DNA of 64,000 nucleotides from Dryococelus australis (Eukaryota; Arthropoda; Insecta; Phasmatodea; Phasmatidae). Location: assembly GCA_029891345.1 (NCBI GenBank), contig CM056993.1:109793800-109857799 (forward strand), in the 5' to 3' direction. The translations under genes and the position numbers were made by a program. This document shows, in pieces, positions 1 to 11,689 of the stretch. The notes below the pieces were generated by a model. That model ran no database searches, had not been told where the DNA came from, and worked only from the letters and a program-made list of their open reading frames with translations. Position 1 is the first letter of the stretch. Every line of letters begins with the position of its first letter.

Positions 1-1480
1 AAAACTCCTGCAATTACATTTTAGGTTTTAGTATAGACAAAATTTTGAAGTTAAGAACACGAATATATCTGATCAAGTTAATGAGCTGTTCAGTATTATT
101 ATAAAACGAATTTTTAACCTCTTTATTGCCGACTTAAAAGTTAAATTTAAAGAAAATTGTAATAATATTTATGTTCTATTAATAGATGGTATTTTAAAAC
201 AAAGAACATAACGTTATGTCGTCGTATTTGTAAGCTATTGAATAGTATTCGAAAACATTTCATTACATCCTCTAAGGGTCGAATTTTCAAGAATTCGTAA
301 ACCAATTTTTTGCCATTTCAATTGGTAGCCTTTCAACACAATGGGCATAACGATATCATATCAGGTTAAGGTCATGATCTCCCATTTCTACAGATATTGT
401 GAGAGTTAATTTTTTTAATCCAAACGGGAGCTAATATTGTACAATTGCTCTTGGCAGCTTGTTACAAATTATTTTTATTATATAGTATAATTTTTTCAAC
501 ACAAAAATGCGTTAAAATTTTCAAATAATTTCATATAAACGAAAATGTCGTTAATGTGTTAATTAGATAAAATTATACTGTTTTTGTGTTGAAAAAGTTA
601 GACAAAATAATAAAAACATTTCGTAGAAATATTGCCAGAGCTATTACAAATATCGGCTCCCAATTGGGTTTTAAAAATTAATTTTCGCAAAAGCTGTAAA
701 AATGGGGGCATAATTTCCTTAATGTGCTATTCAGGAGTTCTCAAAACGTATTTAACCCTATTCACTTTCTAAAGAGTCGAATTTTAAAAACAATTTTGTA
801 ATTATAGTTAAGTATTTTTAATAGGCAGACTTTTAAAGCTAAAAGTATAAATATATCTCATCGAGTTTGTGAGATTTTGAGGTGTCCTATAAAACACATT
901 TTGCCCATTTTCACCTTCTTATGGGTTTAATTTCAAACAAATCCTAAAAATATTCTGTTTAAGCATTTAGGCCCCTATAGGTAATATTTTAAAGCAAGGA
1001 GCGTAACGATATCTTATTGGGTTAATGAGCCATTAAGGATCCCTCGAAAACACATTTTATTTCTTTTTGCTCTTTTACAGGTTGAATTACAAAATATCCC
1101 TAAATTAGTTTCTAGGCATTTCTATACGTAGCCTTTTAAATCAAAGATTATGAAGCTATCTTATAGAATTAGAACGAGCTATTAAGAAGTCCTCGAAAAC
1201 ACATTTGACCCCTTTTCACCCTCTTAGATATTGAATTTTTAAAAATTCCAAGCTACCTTTTAGGCACTTCTGTAGGTAGCCAATGCGCCTAACGATATCA
1301 TATCGGGCTACTGAGCCATTAATGAGTTATCTAAAAAGTATTTTAGCAGTTTTCACTCTCTAATGGGTTAAGCTAAGTGCATAACGACACTTCATCAGGT
1401 TAGCAAGCCATTGAAGAGCCTTCGCAATAACATTTAACCACTTCTCAACATATTTAAAAAAAAATCCTTTTTAGTTGGTG
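1..1480. repeat. Degenerate tandem array, period about 150 bp
   Basis: The same order of phrases recurs across the block: an 'acacattttgacccttttcacc'-like start, then 'gggttgaattt', 'taggcattt', 'ataggtagccttttaaa', 'cataacgatatc', 'gggttaatgagccatta' and 'cctcgaaaacac'. Unit starts are visible near 107, 260, 745, 896, 1051, 1199, 1340 and 1431, which gives spacings of roughly 140-155 bp where units are contiguous. The array is interrupted at about 410-720. Units are heavily diverged, so this is an old satellite-like array. The left edge is cut by the window. No ORF is maintained. Confidence 0.75.
487..600. repeat. Inverted repeat interrupting the tandem array
   Basis: The 15-bp arm 'ttttt-caacacaaaaa' at about 492-506 is matched by its reverse complement at 581-595. 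Outer flanks (tataa near 487, attata near 572) add partial pairing. The arms enclose about 75 bp of AT-rich DNA. The structure lies where the 150-bp units are interrupted, so it may be a small hairpin-forming insertion. Confidence 0.6.
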
Positions 1481-1889
1481 CTTGTACCCTAAATGGAAGC
1501 CATCCCAAAATTTTTATACTTTTGCAAACAGTGGTTTCGGTGTGCATTTAAGAGTCAGTCAGAGAGTCAGTTGGGACAATTCATTTTATACATAGAGTTT
1601 CTTGAATTTCAGTGTAAGTGAATTACAAGTTAAATAGACTGTGTTCATTCCCTGACATAATATTTGACAATGGTCACAATTTTATTCATTTAAATAGTCT
1701 ATGACTGTTGAATCCACTGAACATAAACTGTTCCACAAAATATAATAAAACTTATTAAATGTATAATTACATCCAAATTAAACCTGCTGCATGATTTTCT
1801 GTTTTTTTATAAAATAATCAAAACTGAAGCTAGTCATTACTTAGTTTTCGTATATTTTTTCACGTGCATCAGTTAATTTCACATGGCAC
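1481..1889. other. Unassigned AT-rich spacer
   Basis: No ORF, repeat or RNA motif was recognised here. A short 'gagtcagtcagagagtcag' direct repeat sits near 1550-1572. Confidence 0.4.
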
Positions 1890-2382
1890 AACACTGACAG
1901 CACTTCGCTACACCAACTTTTTACAGAGACAGGTACATTGAGCCATTAGGAAGAGAGAAAAATTCCGATCTTCTGAAGAATGCAATCATTCTCCATGACA
2001 ATGGAAGACAGCATACAGCAGGGTATGTACAGCAGTTACTCGAGCAATGGAGATGTGAAGTACTAGAGCACCCACCATGTGATTTTGACCTCATACCCAA
2101 AAGTTAAGGAACCATTGTATGGTACATGGTTTGGGACAAGACAAGGCATTGTAAATGCTGTGCGTTAACAGATGACCTGATTCACGTATGGTAAGGTGGA
2201 TGGTATTCCTCACCTCCCACATCATTAGCAGCAAATTGTGGATGATATGTGAGACTACCTTGAGAGTCTTGAGGTTTGGTATGTGCGTGGATGTGTGTAT
2301 CGCAATGAAGAAAATCTCCCTGAAGATAGGAATACTTCCATGTGTTGTGGTGTCGGGGCAGGGCAATGCATTAGTATCCTAA
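1890..2382 (+). pseudogene. Mariner-family transposase relic (C-terminal half)
   Basis: A plus-strand frame from about 1890 to 2106 reads as the catalytic end of a mariner transposase. It holds ALRYTNFL, then IILHDNGRQHTAGYVQQLLE (HDN codons at 1994-2002, second catalytic Asp) and CEVLEHPPCDFDLIPKS. The family's HPPYSPDLAPSD block is clear, but the position of the third catalytic Asp (34 residues after the second, DD34D) is a Ser, followed directly by a stop. Similarity continues in other frames to about 2380 (HGLGQDKAL; an ORF from 2188). The N-terminal DNA-binding half and the first catalytic Asp were not found. This is a dead copy with a missing catalytic residue, a stop and frameshifts. 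Family assignment rests on the HDN...HPP...DFDLIP pattern seen directly. Confidence 0.78.
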
Positions 2383-4126
2383 TGTTGCAAAACGTATGTG
2401 GCTCCAGAAAGAATGGATGAAGCGTCATATATAACCACTCTCCAGCAAGGAGACTTTCAGGCTCCTAGAGTGGTGCTTCGCCACCCGCCATCCCTTGGGT
2501 TTAAGCAAGTGAGAGATATGCTGGGTGCTTCCTAGTGCCACTCAAGATCCTCGTTACTGGGGAAGTAGTTAGCTGCCTTGATGTCTTGAGTTTTATAGAT
2601 GCCACCAAGGCCTGATCAATTGGCAGGAAGTGGGACTACCGTAATCTCAAGCCATTTGGGGCTTAAAACATAAGTTTATTTGTAAAAACTGTATTTAAAA
2701 AATGAAATGATACAATGGTGTAATATCTGCAAGTGTAGTGGACATTTTAATAGGGCACAGGATGTTTGGTAAGCCCCGACAGAGATTTTCTCTGGTGACC
2801 AATTCTTTGAGGTTGGGCCTGTGTTGGCAGTGGTTGAAACTCCTCATACTGCAGAATACCTTGATGGCCCACATCCCATTGAAGGTTGACGCAGTGAGTT
2901 ACGATACAGCTATGGTATTGTCCTGGACAGACGGTAGAATTGTAATAGCACCTCGGTCAAACCACAGGTGCATTAGAGTACGAGCCTTAGGTTTTGTGTC
3001 TGCTCAGATGATGATTTGTTAGCGGGATGAGACAGAATGGACGCAGCTCAATACTTTGATGTTGGGCCTCTTGCACAGAGTATATGCTATCATAGGTCAT
3101 ACACTGTTGTAAAGATGTCCCTGACAGGGAGATGAGTCTCCCTGTGCATTATATAATGTGAACTATATGTACTGTAATGCTACAACTACCATAGAAGTAG
3201 TAGCAAGATGTTATATATATGGATGTTTATGGTTGCACCAACCCTACAAATACTCTGTATTATAAATACATTCCATAACCTGTAATTTCTATATTTAATT
3301 TGCATTTTTTTAAATTTTATTCGCCATTGCACTTTGCAAAAATTTGGTTTTCATGACTTATGCCCCTACCCTCGTACTTGGTTTTCTGTTTGTCGGGTAG
3401 TTCTGACACAAACAAGCTCGTGATTAGCCCATATTTTGGTTTCTAGCCCGGCCTATGAGCAGGCCAATTAAGCTGTCCCACACGATTGTCTTCAAAATAC
3501 GATGCAATAGACCTTGCTTTATGGGCAAGAAAATTATTGTGTTAAAACAGGACAGGACCTATTCCAAATTGTTACCATCGTGCGGGAAGCATTTTACTGT
3601 ACAAAATGTTTCCATAGATGTCATAGTTCATGAATAGATCTACTAAAACTAATTCCCTAGTTCGCAACATAAATAAACAGCCCCAGACTGTTAAACTACT
3701 GCCAACAAATTTTACTGTCGACATAACACACTCGGGTTAGGTACCAAATACCAGGTATAGATCAGATTCACACACAAATCTATCCGAATTACAGGTCAGG
3801 TGACTTATCACTTCATAAGACCTTACACTGATTCATAGTTCAATGGTGGTGTAGTTTTAACAACTGCGAACGACGTTGGGCATTAGTGCGTGTGAATAGT
3901 GTCTTACAATCTGCGATACAGCTATGAAAACCAAGCATAGTAGTAACTGGTAGGGTGCACCGAGTTGCAGCAGCACCCCCATTTGCATTGAGCATTTTCT
4001 TACGAATTCGGCGTAAGAGAAATTTCGAACCTACATGTATGGGAACATATATAAATATTCCTGAAATATTTTTTGCGATTATTCGTATACGAAATACATG
4101 AGAAAAATTTAGTGCAGAAGAGTGAA
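2383..4126. other. Unassigned region with modest GC content
   Basis: No recognised protein or repeat. A 94-codon plus frame (2738-3022) and a 60-codon frame (3455-3637) show no motif and no conserved pattern, and I treat them as chance ORFs. The 2400-3100 part is less AT-rich than its surroundings and could be the decayed remainder of a transposon next to the mariner relic. Confidence 0.35.
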
Positions 4127-4375
4127 TGAGTGAAGAGATTTTGGGCGGCTCTTAACAGCGAGGTCTTGAGAGCCGATGATGGTGATTGAAGTGAATATGG
4201 AGCGGCGCCGGAATTAAGAGGTGGGGGAAACGGAATATCTCCGAGAAAACCCGCCGACCAATGGCATCGTCCGGAATGATTCTCACTTGCTAAAATTCGG
4301 TGACCCGACCGGGGATTGTACTCAGTTCGCCTTGGTGGGAGGCAAGCATGCTAATCGCTCAGCCACCGTGGCCCC
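4127..4375 (-). mobile_element. tRNA-derived SINE, copy 1
   Basis: Read on the minus strand, the element opens at 4375 with GGGGCCACGGTGGCTGAGCG, which contains an RNA polymerase III box A (TGGCTGAGCG). About 45 bp on comes a box-B-like stretch (GAGTACAATCCCC), the usual layout of a tRNA-derived SINE head. The body runs to about 4127. It shares the gggcggctcttaacagcgag block and the aaaacccgccgaccaatggc block with copies at 25866-26100 and 58496-58736. Non-autonomous, so it needs a LINE reverse transcriptase. Read on the plus strand, the body gives the peptide motif found in many phasmid gene predictions (recalled, not searched). Confidence 0.85.
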
Positions 4376-4877
4376 TAGTTAAGTTATGATCTACTATTTC
4401 TGTGACTCGGATTTATCAGCCAAACAACAGGGTATTTTTTATGTCCGTATTCACATTCTCAGAACTCCGACTTCGCTACTGAATACTAAGCTATTTATCT
4501 GAGCAGGGAAAGACAGAAGTCATAACTATACGACGGTATGTTTACTGATTTCAATTTGTAACTTTCTCGGGCCTATCAGAGCGATTCCTGGGGCCAGTAC
4601 TCCAATGACCTTTACGCTTGACAATAACATCGCTAATAGTGGACCAAAACACATTTAACTGCTGAGAAACTTTCTGGCTAATGCTCGAAAATATGGGCTT
4701 TTAACGCATACGTCTTTCTCCACCGATTTTTAATTGCAGTAAATGCATTGTTATAACTTTTGTGCTTTCACATACACTAACGTTTGTAAAAAATTCAGCA
4801 CCTAGAATGATACATTTGAGTGAAAGGAACTTTATACCGCAGGTTAGGTACATTACAATACACAAGTTTAAACCTTG
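4376..4877. other. Unassigned spacer before the LTR element
   Basis: Nothing recognised. It might include decayed 5' LTR sequence of the next element, but no clear match to the 3' side was seen apart from the 64-bp repeat that starts at 4878. Confidence 0.35.
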
Positions 4878-4943
4878 CTTTAAATTTTGTCACTCGTGTC
4901 AACTCATCTACTTCAAGAAATTTTGTGTGTGTACTCCATTTTC
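4878..4943. repeat. 64-bp direct repeat, left copy
   Basis: Starts ttgctttaaattttg and ends gtgtgtgtactcca. It matches 9429-9492 in the same orientation with about 6 differences. It could be the end of an LTR or an independent dispersed repeat. On the minus strand both copies keep the reading STHTxFLEVDELTR, which could hint at a coding origin on that strand. Confidence 0.65.
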
Positions 4944-7900
4944 CTGCCAAACCAATGTAACAGAAAACTGCGCCACTCTGCTGAAGGCAGAGTTGTACGC
5001 ATCCCATTGGTCCTTCTCTGAGTTGGTTGGGTGTTTGTCATTCATTGATTGAAAACTAATTAATATTTGAAAATGTTTAAAGGTACCACCTGGCTGCAGA
5101 ACCTCGCGAAAGAGACTTTGAGTCAGCTTCTTAAACAGCTCAATGTCCTTGATGTACCAGAGGAAGCTACTTTGGATGAACTAAGACCGCACGCACAGGC
5201 CTTGGAACGTGAATAGTTTCGAGGTGGAAGTGAAGTTAGTGGTGAGTCTTCTACAATTTCTCTCAGTATTGTTTTATTAAGGCTAGAGAATCTAATTCAC
5301 CTTGAGGTACAGTAGTCAAAGAGGTGTTTGATTTTTTCGATTGTGAACGTATTAATTACCACCTACGTCGTTTGTTCCTCCAACAAACGCAACAACCTGG
5401 AGGAACTCTTATTCACATACTTAGGTAAAATAGAGTGCTTAGTGGAAATTTTAGGTTTGACGTACAGAGAATCGGAATTTATAGAGAGTATTATAGATCA
5501 TGTGTTGCCTCAGTACCAGCCCTATGTATTCTCTGCCAATAGTCCCAAAACTTTGCGCTCACTGAGAGAGTTGTTTCACCGCATAAATGTGCGCATACAG
5601 GTGAGACAGTGTGATGGTAGCATAGCTAGTAAGGGTCGAGTGCTGGAAGATATACCCTCTAAATCAATAAAAAAAGATTTTTGTTTTAAATGCAGGAAAC
5701 CTAATCATAAAGCCTTCCAGTGTAAAGTACGAAAGGTTCAAGGAGATAGTTCTCACAGTAAGTTAGTATGGAATGACAGAACCCCTGTGACTATTTTTGG
5801 TTGCGATGAGTATGAATATATTAAGCCCCAATGTCATAATCAGGAGCAGCAGAAAATTACGCATGTTCAAGCCGTGCGAAGTAATCGAGTAACTAGGAGA
5901 TGTTATGGTTTTCGGGAGAAAGAAGACAGGTTCAAAGAAAAATAAACAAAATAGTAGGATGTTTAGCATCCCGTTTGTTATAACCAAAATAGGGACTGTT
6001 GAAGAACCTCCCCATAGTGACAGTGGTTGTTCGGTGTCCTTGATTAATCAGAGCTTCTGTAATAAGTTGTTTAGAGAACACCCAGTAGGAGTGATGACTA
6101 TTAAAAGTAATGAGAAAACAGTTTTTAGCGTGGCGAACGGAGGCATGATGCACTCATGTGCATTACTGATTATGAGTATCCACTTAGGTCATCTGTCGTG
6201 GAAGAGGGATTTTTTAATTTTGCTGAATTTAAGTCGCAATGTAATTTCGGGTGTAGGTTTCCTCCACAGTACCTACTCGTGCGCATTTAAATTTGCATGA
6301 AGGGGCGTTGAGTTTTCCTTTTTGCAAATACGGGGTGAAGTTGATGAAAAAGGAGCAATGCAAAGAAGTGAATGCAATTGATAGTGAATTTGGGCAGGAA
6401 ATGTGTAAGAAGTTTCCTTCTGTAATAATGAAAAAACTTGGTTTATGTAATCAGTATGTGCATGACCTTGTGTTGACTGACAGTACCCCTGTCAGGCATC
6501 GTCCTTATAGTAAAGGTCCAGCTAAGAGAGAGGGCTTTAAAAATATAATAAGCCAACTACTTGTCGAGGGGGTGATTAGACGTTCAGCCAGCTGTTATGC
6601 GAGCCCGGCATTTTGAGTAGCTAAGAAAGATCCTGGCAAAATTCGTTTGGTTATACATTATCGGTATGTTAACAAAAAGACCGAACTGGATCCCTACCTC
6701 TTGCCCAAGGTTGACCATTTTTTTTCCAATGGTTAGGAAAGGCCTGGTTTTTTTACAGTGCTAGATTTAAATCAAGCTTTACATCAAATCCAGTTGCATG
6801 AGGATACACGCAAGATTCTTGCTTTTGTTACCCCTTGGGGGGTTTTTGAATGGACTAGAGTACCATGTGATGTATCGGTTGGTGCGCAAGCGCTTTCACG
6901 TACCCTGGAGAGTGTCTTGCTGACATATAAGGATCACTTCGTTTTTAATTATTTGGATGATATTATCTATACTGAGACTGAGGAGCTACATCGTGAACAA
7001 GTTACGTTGGTCTTAAAGAACGTTTTTGAAGCAGGGTTGATGGCAAATCCAGACAAGATGACCTGATGTAATAGGCATGTAAGGTTACTTGAATTTATCA
7101 TAAGTGAAGGGCAGTTATTGTTATACTCTGAGTGCATTGGCTGTGTGCTCTCCTTTCCCCACCCTAAAAATTTGCATGGGGTGAGACGTTTTCTGGGTAC
7201 TATAGGCTATTATGCTAGATTCATTCCATCACTTGCCGAACTCGTGGAACCCTTTAATGTTTTGAAACATAAGGGATATCAGTTTTCTTGGGGACCAGGA
7301 CAAGAGGAAGCCTTTGTAAAAATAAAAACTTGCTTGAACTCTCCACCTGTGCTAAGGTTAGCCGATTTTGATTGTGAGTTTGTATTGCATGTAGACGCAA
7401 GTTCCCTAGTAGTGAGTGCGGTTTTGTCGAAAAAAATACGAGGTTGGTGTTTTCCCCATAGCCTATGTTAGTTGTCTATTGACCTCGGCTGAGAGAAAGT
7501 ATTCAGCCTATGAAAAAGAGGCTCTTGGCTGTGTGTTTGGCGTAGAGAATTTGTCTGACTACCTTGAATGTACACGTTTTCAGCTGTGTACAGATAATCA
7601 AGCCTTAACAAGGGTATGGAATTCTTAGAGACCATTGGGGAAGTAAGGCCGTTGGATCGAACGTCTTAACAATTTTACCGTTGACATAGTCCATGTAAAG
7701 GGAAAAGATAATTGCGTAGCAGACAGCCTATCCAGAATGTTTGATCCTGATGAGTTTGTGTGTGGTGAGGGAACTAGAGAGCAGGTTAATATTTTGAAGC
7801 AAGTTCCCGAAGATTATTTGAACATCAAGGTTTGACAACAGAAAGGTGATGAATGTTCTGACTTGTGGCGCAAACTCCAACAGGGTGAGGTTACAGGTTT

Positions 7901-9428
7901 CTAGGTAAAGAAAGTAATTATTGGAAAAAAATCTCGTAAGGGCGTATTTAAGACCTACGTTCCCAAGGCGGTGAGGCCAATGGTGTTTGATTATTTCCAT
8001 AAGTCGTACTTGGGTGCCCATCAGGGGCAAGAACGTACCCTGCAGCGTATAGAGCAACATTTATTTTGGCCCGACATGCAATCTGAAATTAGAGATTGGG
8101 TAAAACAGTGTGTATTGTGTCAGCTGACTAAAGCCCCCAACACTAGAGCTTACGGGAAATTTAGCAGTACAGCTCCTACTTTTGTTTGGGAGAGAGTATA
8201 TATGGATGTGTTTGGTCCTCTCCCCAGATCTAAAAAGATTTTTAATTACTTATTGGTACCGGTAGATGGTTTTTCTAAGTTCTTATTCCCCATGAGAGAT
8301 CAGAAGGCTATTACTATCTGCAGGATTTTGCAAGAGCAGGTGTTCTCGTATTTCGTTTCACCAGCCCAGGTAGTTACTGATAATGCTAGAAACTTCACAT
8401 TCTCTGAGTTATCTAATCTAACATTTTCTTGGGGAGTTCTATTGGTCCATACAACACCTTATAATCCTCAAGCTAATATGGCGGAGCGACCCTTGTTGCA
8501 TTTCATCATGATGTACATACCGAGTGGGACAAGAGGTGCATGTGATAATGTTGGCTTTGAATTCTTGTGTGAATGCTGCCACAGGTTTTACTCCACAAGA
8601 GCTGTTTTTCGGTAGCAGATTGCTGCATCCCCTTCTTAATGCGGGGGGATCCATTTCGATGTAGATGTAGGGGAAAGAGATGAGTATCTGAAGGAATATC
8701 ACCGACAAATGCGCAAGGCGCAAGATGAGGAATATGATTCTGTTTTGTATGCCGTCGGAGATATTGTACCAGTAATAAACCCACTATCTGTCTAAGAAAG
8801 CCGATTCCTGTACAGCAAAATTATAATTAACGTACGAGGGTCTATGTTCAATTATTAGTTTCCTTACGCCTATTTCAGCGTTGTTACAGAAACCAGGTAC
8901 GAATAGGTTTTTTAAGAGCCATCTTTCTAACATCAAGAGTTTTCACCGGCCCCCGGAAGTCGCGTCATCCCTGTCATCCCCCGCGCCTTGAAGAGGAAGA
9001 CAATCAAAACTAGGGGTAATGTATGGTAATGTAGTAGACTGTAATGTACTCCAACATAATTTAAAGATATGTTATAAGTGTAGTATTGTTATTATAAAAT
9101 GTAAAATGTAAAATGTTTTTAAGTGCAATCCGTAGCTATTTTAAAGTAGGAGAAAAACCACCCCATGCTTTTAATGACGGGAAGAATTACAAAAGGGCGC
9201 GATTGGGTGGTAGGTTAGTTTAGGCTGACTTTCCCTTCTATTACTTTTCCGTATTCCTTTCTTCCCTGCCAGAGGTGCCGGAGTGCAAGAGTAGAATATA
9301 TGGGGAGGATCTGGTCACTCCTTCCTTTATCAGCAGCTTTCTTCTCTGGGATCCAGACTGCCGGGACACTTCTCCCGCCCCTCAAAACCGCCTCATTAGC
9401 AGTGTGTGAGGAATGATGACTTGCTTCA

Positions 9429-9494
9429 AATTTTGACATGCGTGTCAACTCATCTACTTCAAGAAATGATGTGTGTGTACTCCAACAGTCTTGG
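9429..9494. repeat. 64-bp direct repeat, right copy
   Basis: Partner of the repeat at 4878-4943. It lies inside a 127-codon minus-strand open frame (9215-9598) with a plausible composition (STHTSFLEVDELTR, then HTANEAVLRGGRS). I cannot name that frame. It may be a fragment of another dispersed repeat. Confidence 0.6.
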
Positions 9495-9497
9495 CAG

Positions 9498-9834
9498 CCC
9501 AAAGAGCTTAATTCCTGTCTCCGTTTATGGTGCTTTAAACTAAGATAATATATGTCAATATATATTGTAATTATTACGTGAAGTACTGTATCTTTCAACT
9601 GCTTTAAAATAATAACTCTCGCTATGTGGACTGGTATAAACGAAGCACTACGCCTAGTGAATTGAACGGAGCGAGTAGGTATTGAACACTGTGGTGTAAA
9701 ATAAACTTCTCCTAAATTGCGACTGCAATATAGCCTAAGTTGTTAAAATTGGTGTCGACCGTATGTTTCTGTACCATTTCCTGCCTTTCCTAATCATTGC
9801 TACGTCCCAAACGGGCGTAACAAATTGATTAGTA
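9498..9834. other. Unassigned, possibly LTR-like tail
   Basis: Contains an AATAAA-type signal near 9702, a 'ttggtgtcgaccg' phrase near 9752, and a 'gggcgtaaca' phrase at 9813-9822. The last resembles the usual ends of gypsy LTRs. No matching partner was found, so this is only suggestive. Confidence 0.3.
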
Positions 9835-11065
9835 TTACAGAACTGTACATGATCTCTGTCCTTGAGAATTCAGTATGGTGTGAAGCCCCGACGTACTACA
9901 ATCAGAGTCCTTAACGTCATGGCATGGAATCAAAGAGGACTTGAATATGTTCCTGGGGAAATTTCCTCCACGCGGTTTGTATGCGAGTCCACAAAGAATC
10001 AACAATGATTGCTGGAGGACCGTGACGAAAAAGTCGCCGACCAACCATATCCCAGACATATTCTCGATGGGTGACATTACAGGCGAACGTGCAGGCCAGG
10101 GAAGCAGTGGCACACGTTGTCTATTGAAGAAGGCTTGCACATTCCTCGCCACATGTGGCCGGTCATTATCCTGCTGAAATATGGCATGTGGAGTCGCCTT
10201 AAGGAAGGGCAGTACCTCGGGATCTAAAACCTCCCTGATGTAGCGGTTGATGTTCAGTTTACCCTCAATACGTAGGAGTCGAGATCGCATGTTGTATCCA
10301 ATCGCGCCCCAAACCATCACATTTGGCGTTTGTCTGCTATGCCGTTCCACAATGCAGGCTGCCAGGTTGCGGTTACAGCGATAGCGTCTAACACATATGC
10401 GGCCAACACTGTAGGACAGGTTGAAGCGGGACTCGTCCGAAAACACCATATTTTGCCACTCAGTACGCCTGCGACGGCGTTCACGTGCCCATTGCAGTCT
10501 TGGGGTGTTTGTGGTTTCTGAGCAATGGAAGCCGTCGCAATTGCATGCGTGCCACCAGTCCAGCCACACAGCAGACGACGTCGAAGTGTCAACGCAGACA
10601 GGTCCACGCCCGTTGCAGTGCTCCAGTGTCGAGCCAACACTGTAGACGAGGTCGTACGGTCTGTTACGGCCATGCGGACAAAATGGTGGTCATCCCGTGA
10701 TGTGGTCACATTGCGTCGTCAAGTACCCACCGTCGTTGCGTACGGCCTTCTTCTATCAACTGGTGCCACACACGCAACACTGTCTTAGCAGCATGCCCTG
10801 TAAGAGCCGCAATGTCACGATATGACAAACTCGTTTCCCGGAGACCGATCATTCTGCCCCGTTAGAACTCACTCACGTGCTTATATGGCGCCCGCTGACG
10901 TCGACGAGGCATACTGGCGCTTGCTTTCACTTCGTTTGACGGCTCTTCACTGTCTGAGCTTCGTGTAACACTGACATTTTCGGTCACACACGAGAGGGCG
11001 CTGCTGGGCCTACGTGTACTTCATCTCTCTGCAATCGTAATCACTTATTTCTGGTACACTGTTCT
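9835..11065 (-). mobile_element. Tc1-like transposon (DD34E), decayed
   Basis: The transposase reads on the minus strand. A likely start is near 10911 (MPRRRQRAPYKHVSEF), with helix-turn-helix sequence after it (GLRETSLSYRDIAALTGHAA). The second DNA-binding part runs through DDHHFVRMAVTDRTTSSTV and LSALTLRRRLL (10.7-10.57 kb). The catalytic domain lies in 10569-9900: FSDESRFN (first Asp near 10437), VMVWGAI, FQQDNDRPHVARN (second Asp near 10170), then SPIENMSGIW with Glu 35 residues after the second Asp, so the DD34E triad is intact. The frame is not: there is a stop after codon 16, another near the end of the N-terminal part, and frame changes before and after about 10569. Poorly matching ends near 9838 and 11062 may be worn TIRs (cagaactgtacatg against cagtgtaccag). 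A dead copy, less AT-rich than its flanks. Confidence 0.9.
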
Positions 11066-11245
11066 ATACTTACTCCGAGTTTTGATTCATTCGGGCCATT
11101 CTTTATGGGTATTGCAATTTTTACATACACTAGTGTATATGTATACAATGTCCTACTGGGCGAGTTCACAGGGTAAAAAGGAGTGTTCTGTGAATTTTAA
11201 CCCTTTCGTGTGCCTCATAAATAAAATACTTATCTTATTTGGGTT
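11066..11245. other. Unassigned AT-rich spacer
   Basis: Short flank of the Tc1 element. Nothing recognised. Confidence 0.3.
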
Positions 11246-11689
11246 TTATTTATTATTTATATTAAAAGGGTAATTTTTCAGTAGACCAAGTCCTCCTGTA
11301 GATCTCGAATAGTTGTAAATGTTTATTAATATTTTTTTCTTTATTGGAGAAATTAGGATCTTGTTTCTATTTAGGTAATAATATTTATTATTTGTTATTG
11401 TCTTTGCCTTCTGTGTATTTACAGTTCTACTCGCTATAGATTGTGTTGACCATTTATTGTGTCTTAAGGAATCGTGTCTATGTGCACTTACAATAGCCAC
11501 TGGCTCAGCCACTTCAGAAGCCCAATTGCATTCGTTCTCTTTGTACTCTAAATCAATCTGAAATTTATATGGCAGGGGTGATATTTCATTATAAAGAGAA
11601 AACGGAAATATGCCATCCCCTAGAAATACGAGGTGCTTATTTTGTTTGACCAGTAATTCCATCAGAGAATATGTTAATACGACTTTCAA
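11246..11689 (-). CDS. Unidentified ORF, possible exon in its first half
   Basis: A 147-codon minus-strand frame in otherwise AT-rich noncoding DNA. I do not recognise the product. The first 66 codons look coding-like (LGDGIFPFSLYNEISPLPYK, then FQIDLEYKENECNWASEVAE), with mixed, unrepetitive composition. They stop exactly at a good splice-donor match (ATT|GTAAGT, GT at 11491-11490) in phase 0. After that point the translation becomes Asn/Lys/Ile-rich and intron-like. No convincing acceptor lies just upstream of 11689, where the frame opens near tgtttcaag. It could be a host exon, a processed fragment or an old transposon piece, and chance cannot be excluded. Confidence 0.3.
   Translation of the reverse strand: MKVVLTYSLMELLVKQNKHLVFLGDGIFPFSLYNEISPLPYKFQIDLEYKENECNWASEVAEPVAIVSAHRHDSLRHNKWSTQSIASRTVNTQKAKTITNNKYYYLNRNKILISPIKKKILINIYNYSRSTGGLGLLKNYPFNINNK

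Larger units (their letters stand above)
4878..9497 (+). mobile_element. Ty3/gypsy-type LTR retrotransposon fossil, broken
   Basis: Parts lie in normal gypsy order. Gag-like region from about 5073 to 5.9 kb, with a CCHC zinc knuckle (CFKCRKPNHKAFQC). Protease-like region about 5.9-6.3 kb. Reverse transcriptase about 6.4-7.1 kb, with a YLDDI catalytic box. RNase H about 7.2-7.7 kb. Integrase about 7.9-9.0 kb, with an HHCC zinc finger and a core domain (DVFGPLPRS), then a SHLSNIK-like pol end near 8.95 kb. Closely similar 64-bp direct repeats at 4878-4941 and 9429-9492 (about 90% identical by eye) lie on the two sides and may be LTR remnants, so the outer limits are uncertain. The element is clearly broken, with several interruptions (about half a dozen or more), and is judged old. 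The core assignment is firm and the LTR limits are not. Confidence 0.93.

Noticed and set aside
9941-10788. Plus-strand ORFs over the Tc1 element
   Set aside because: Shadows of the minus-strand transposase.
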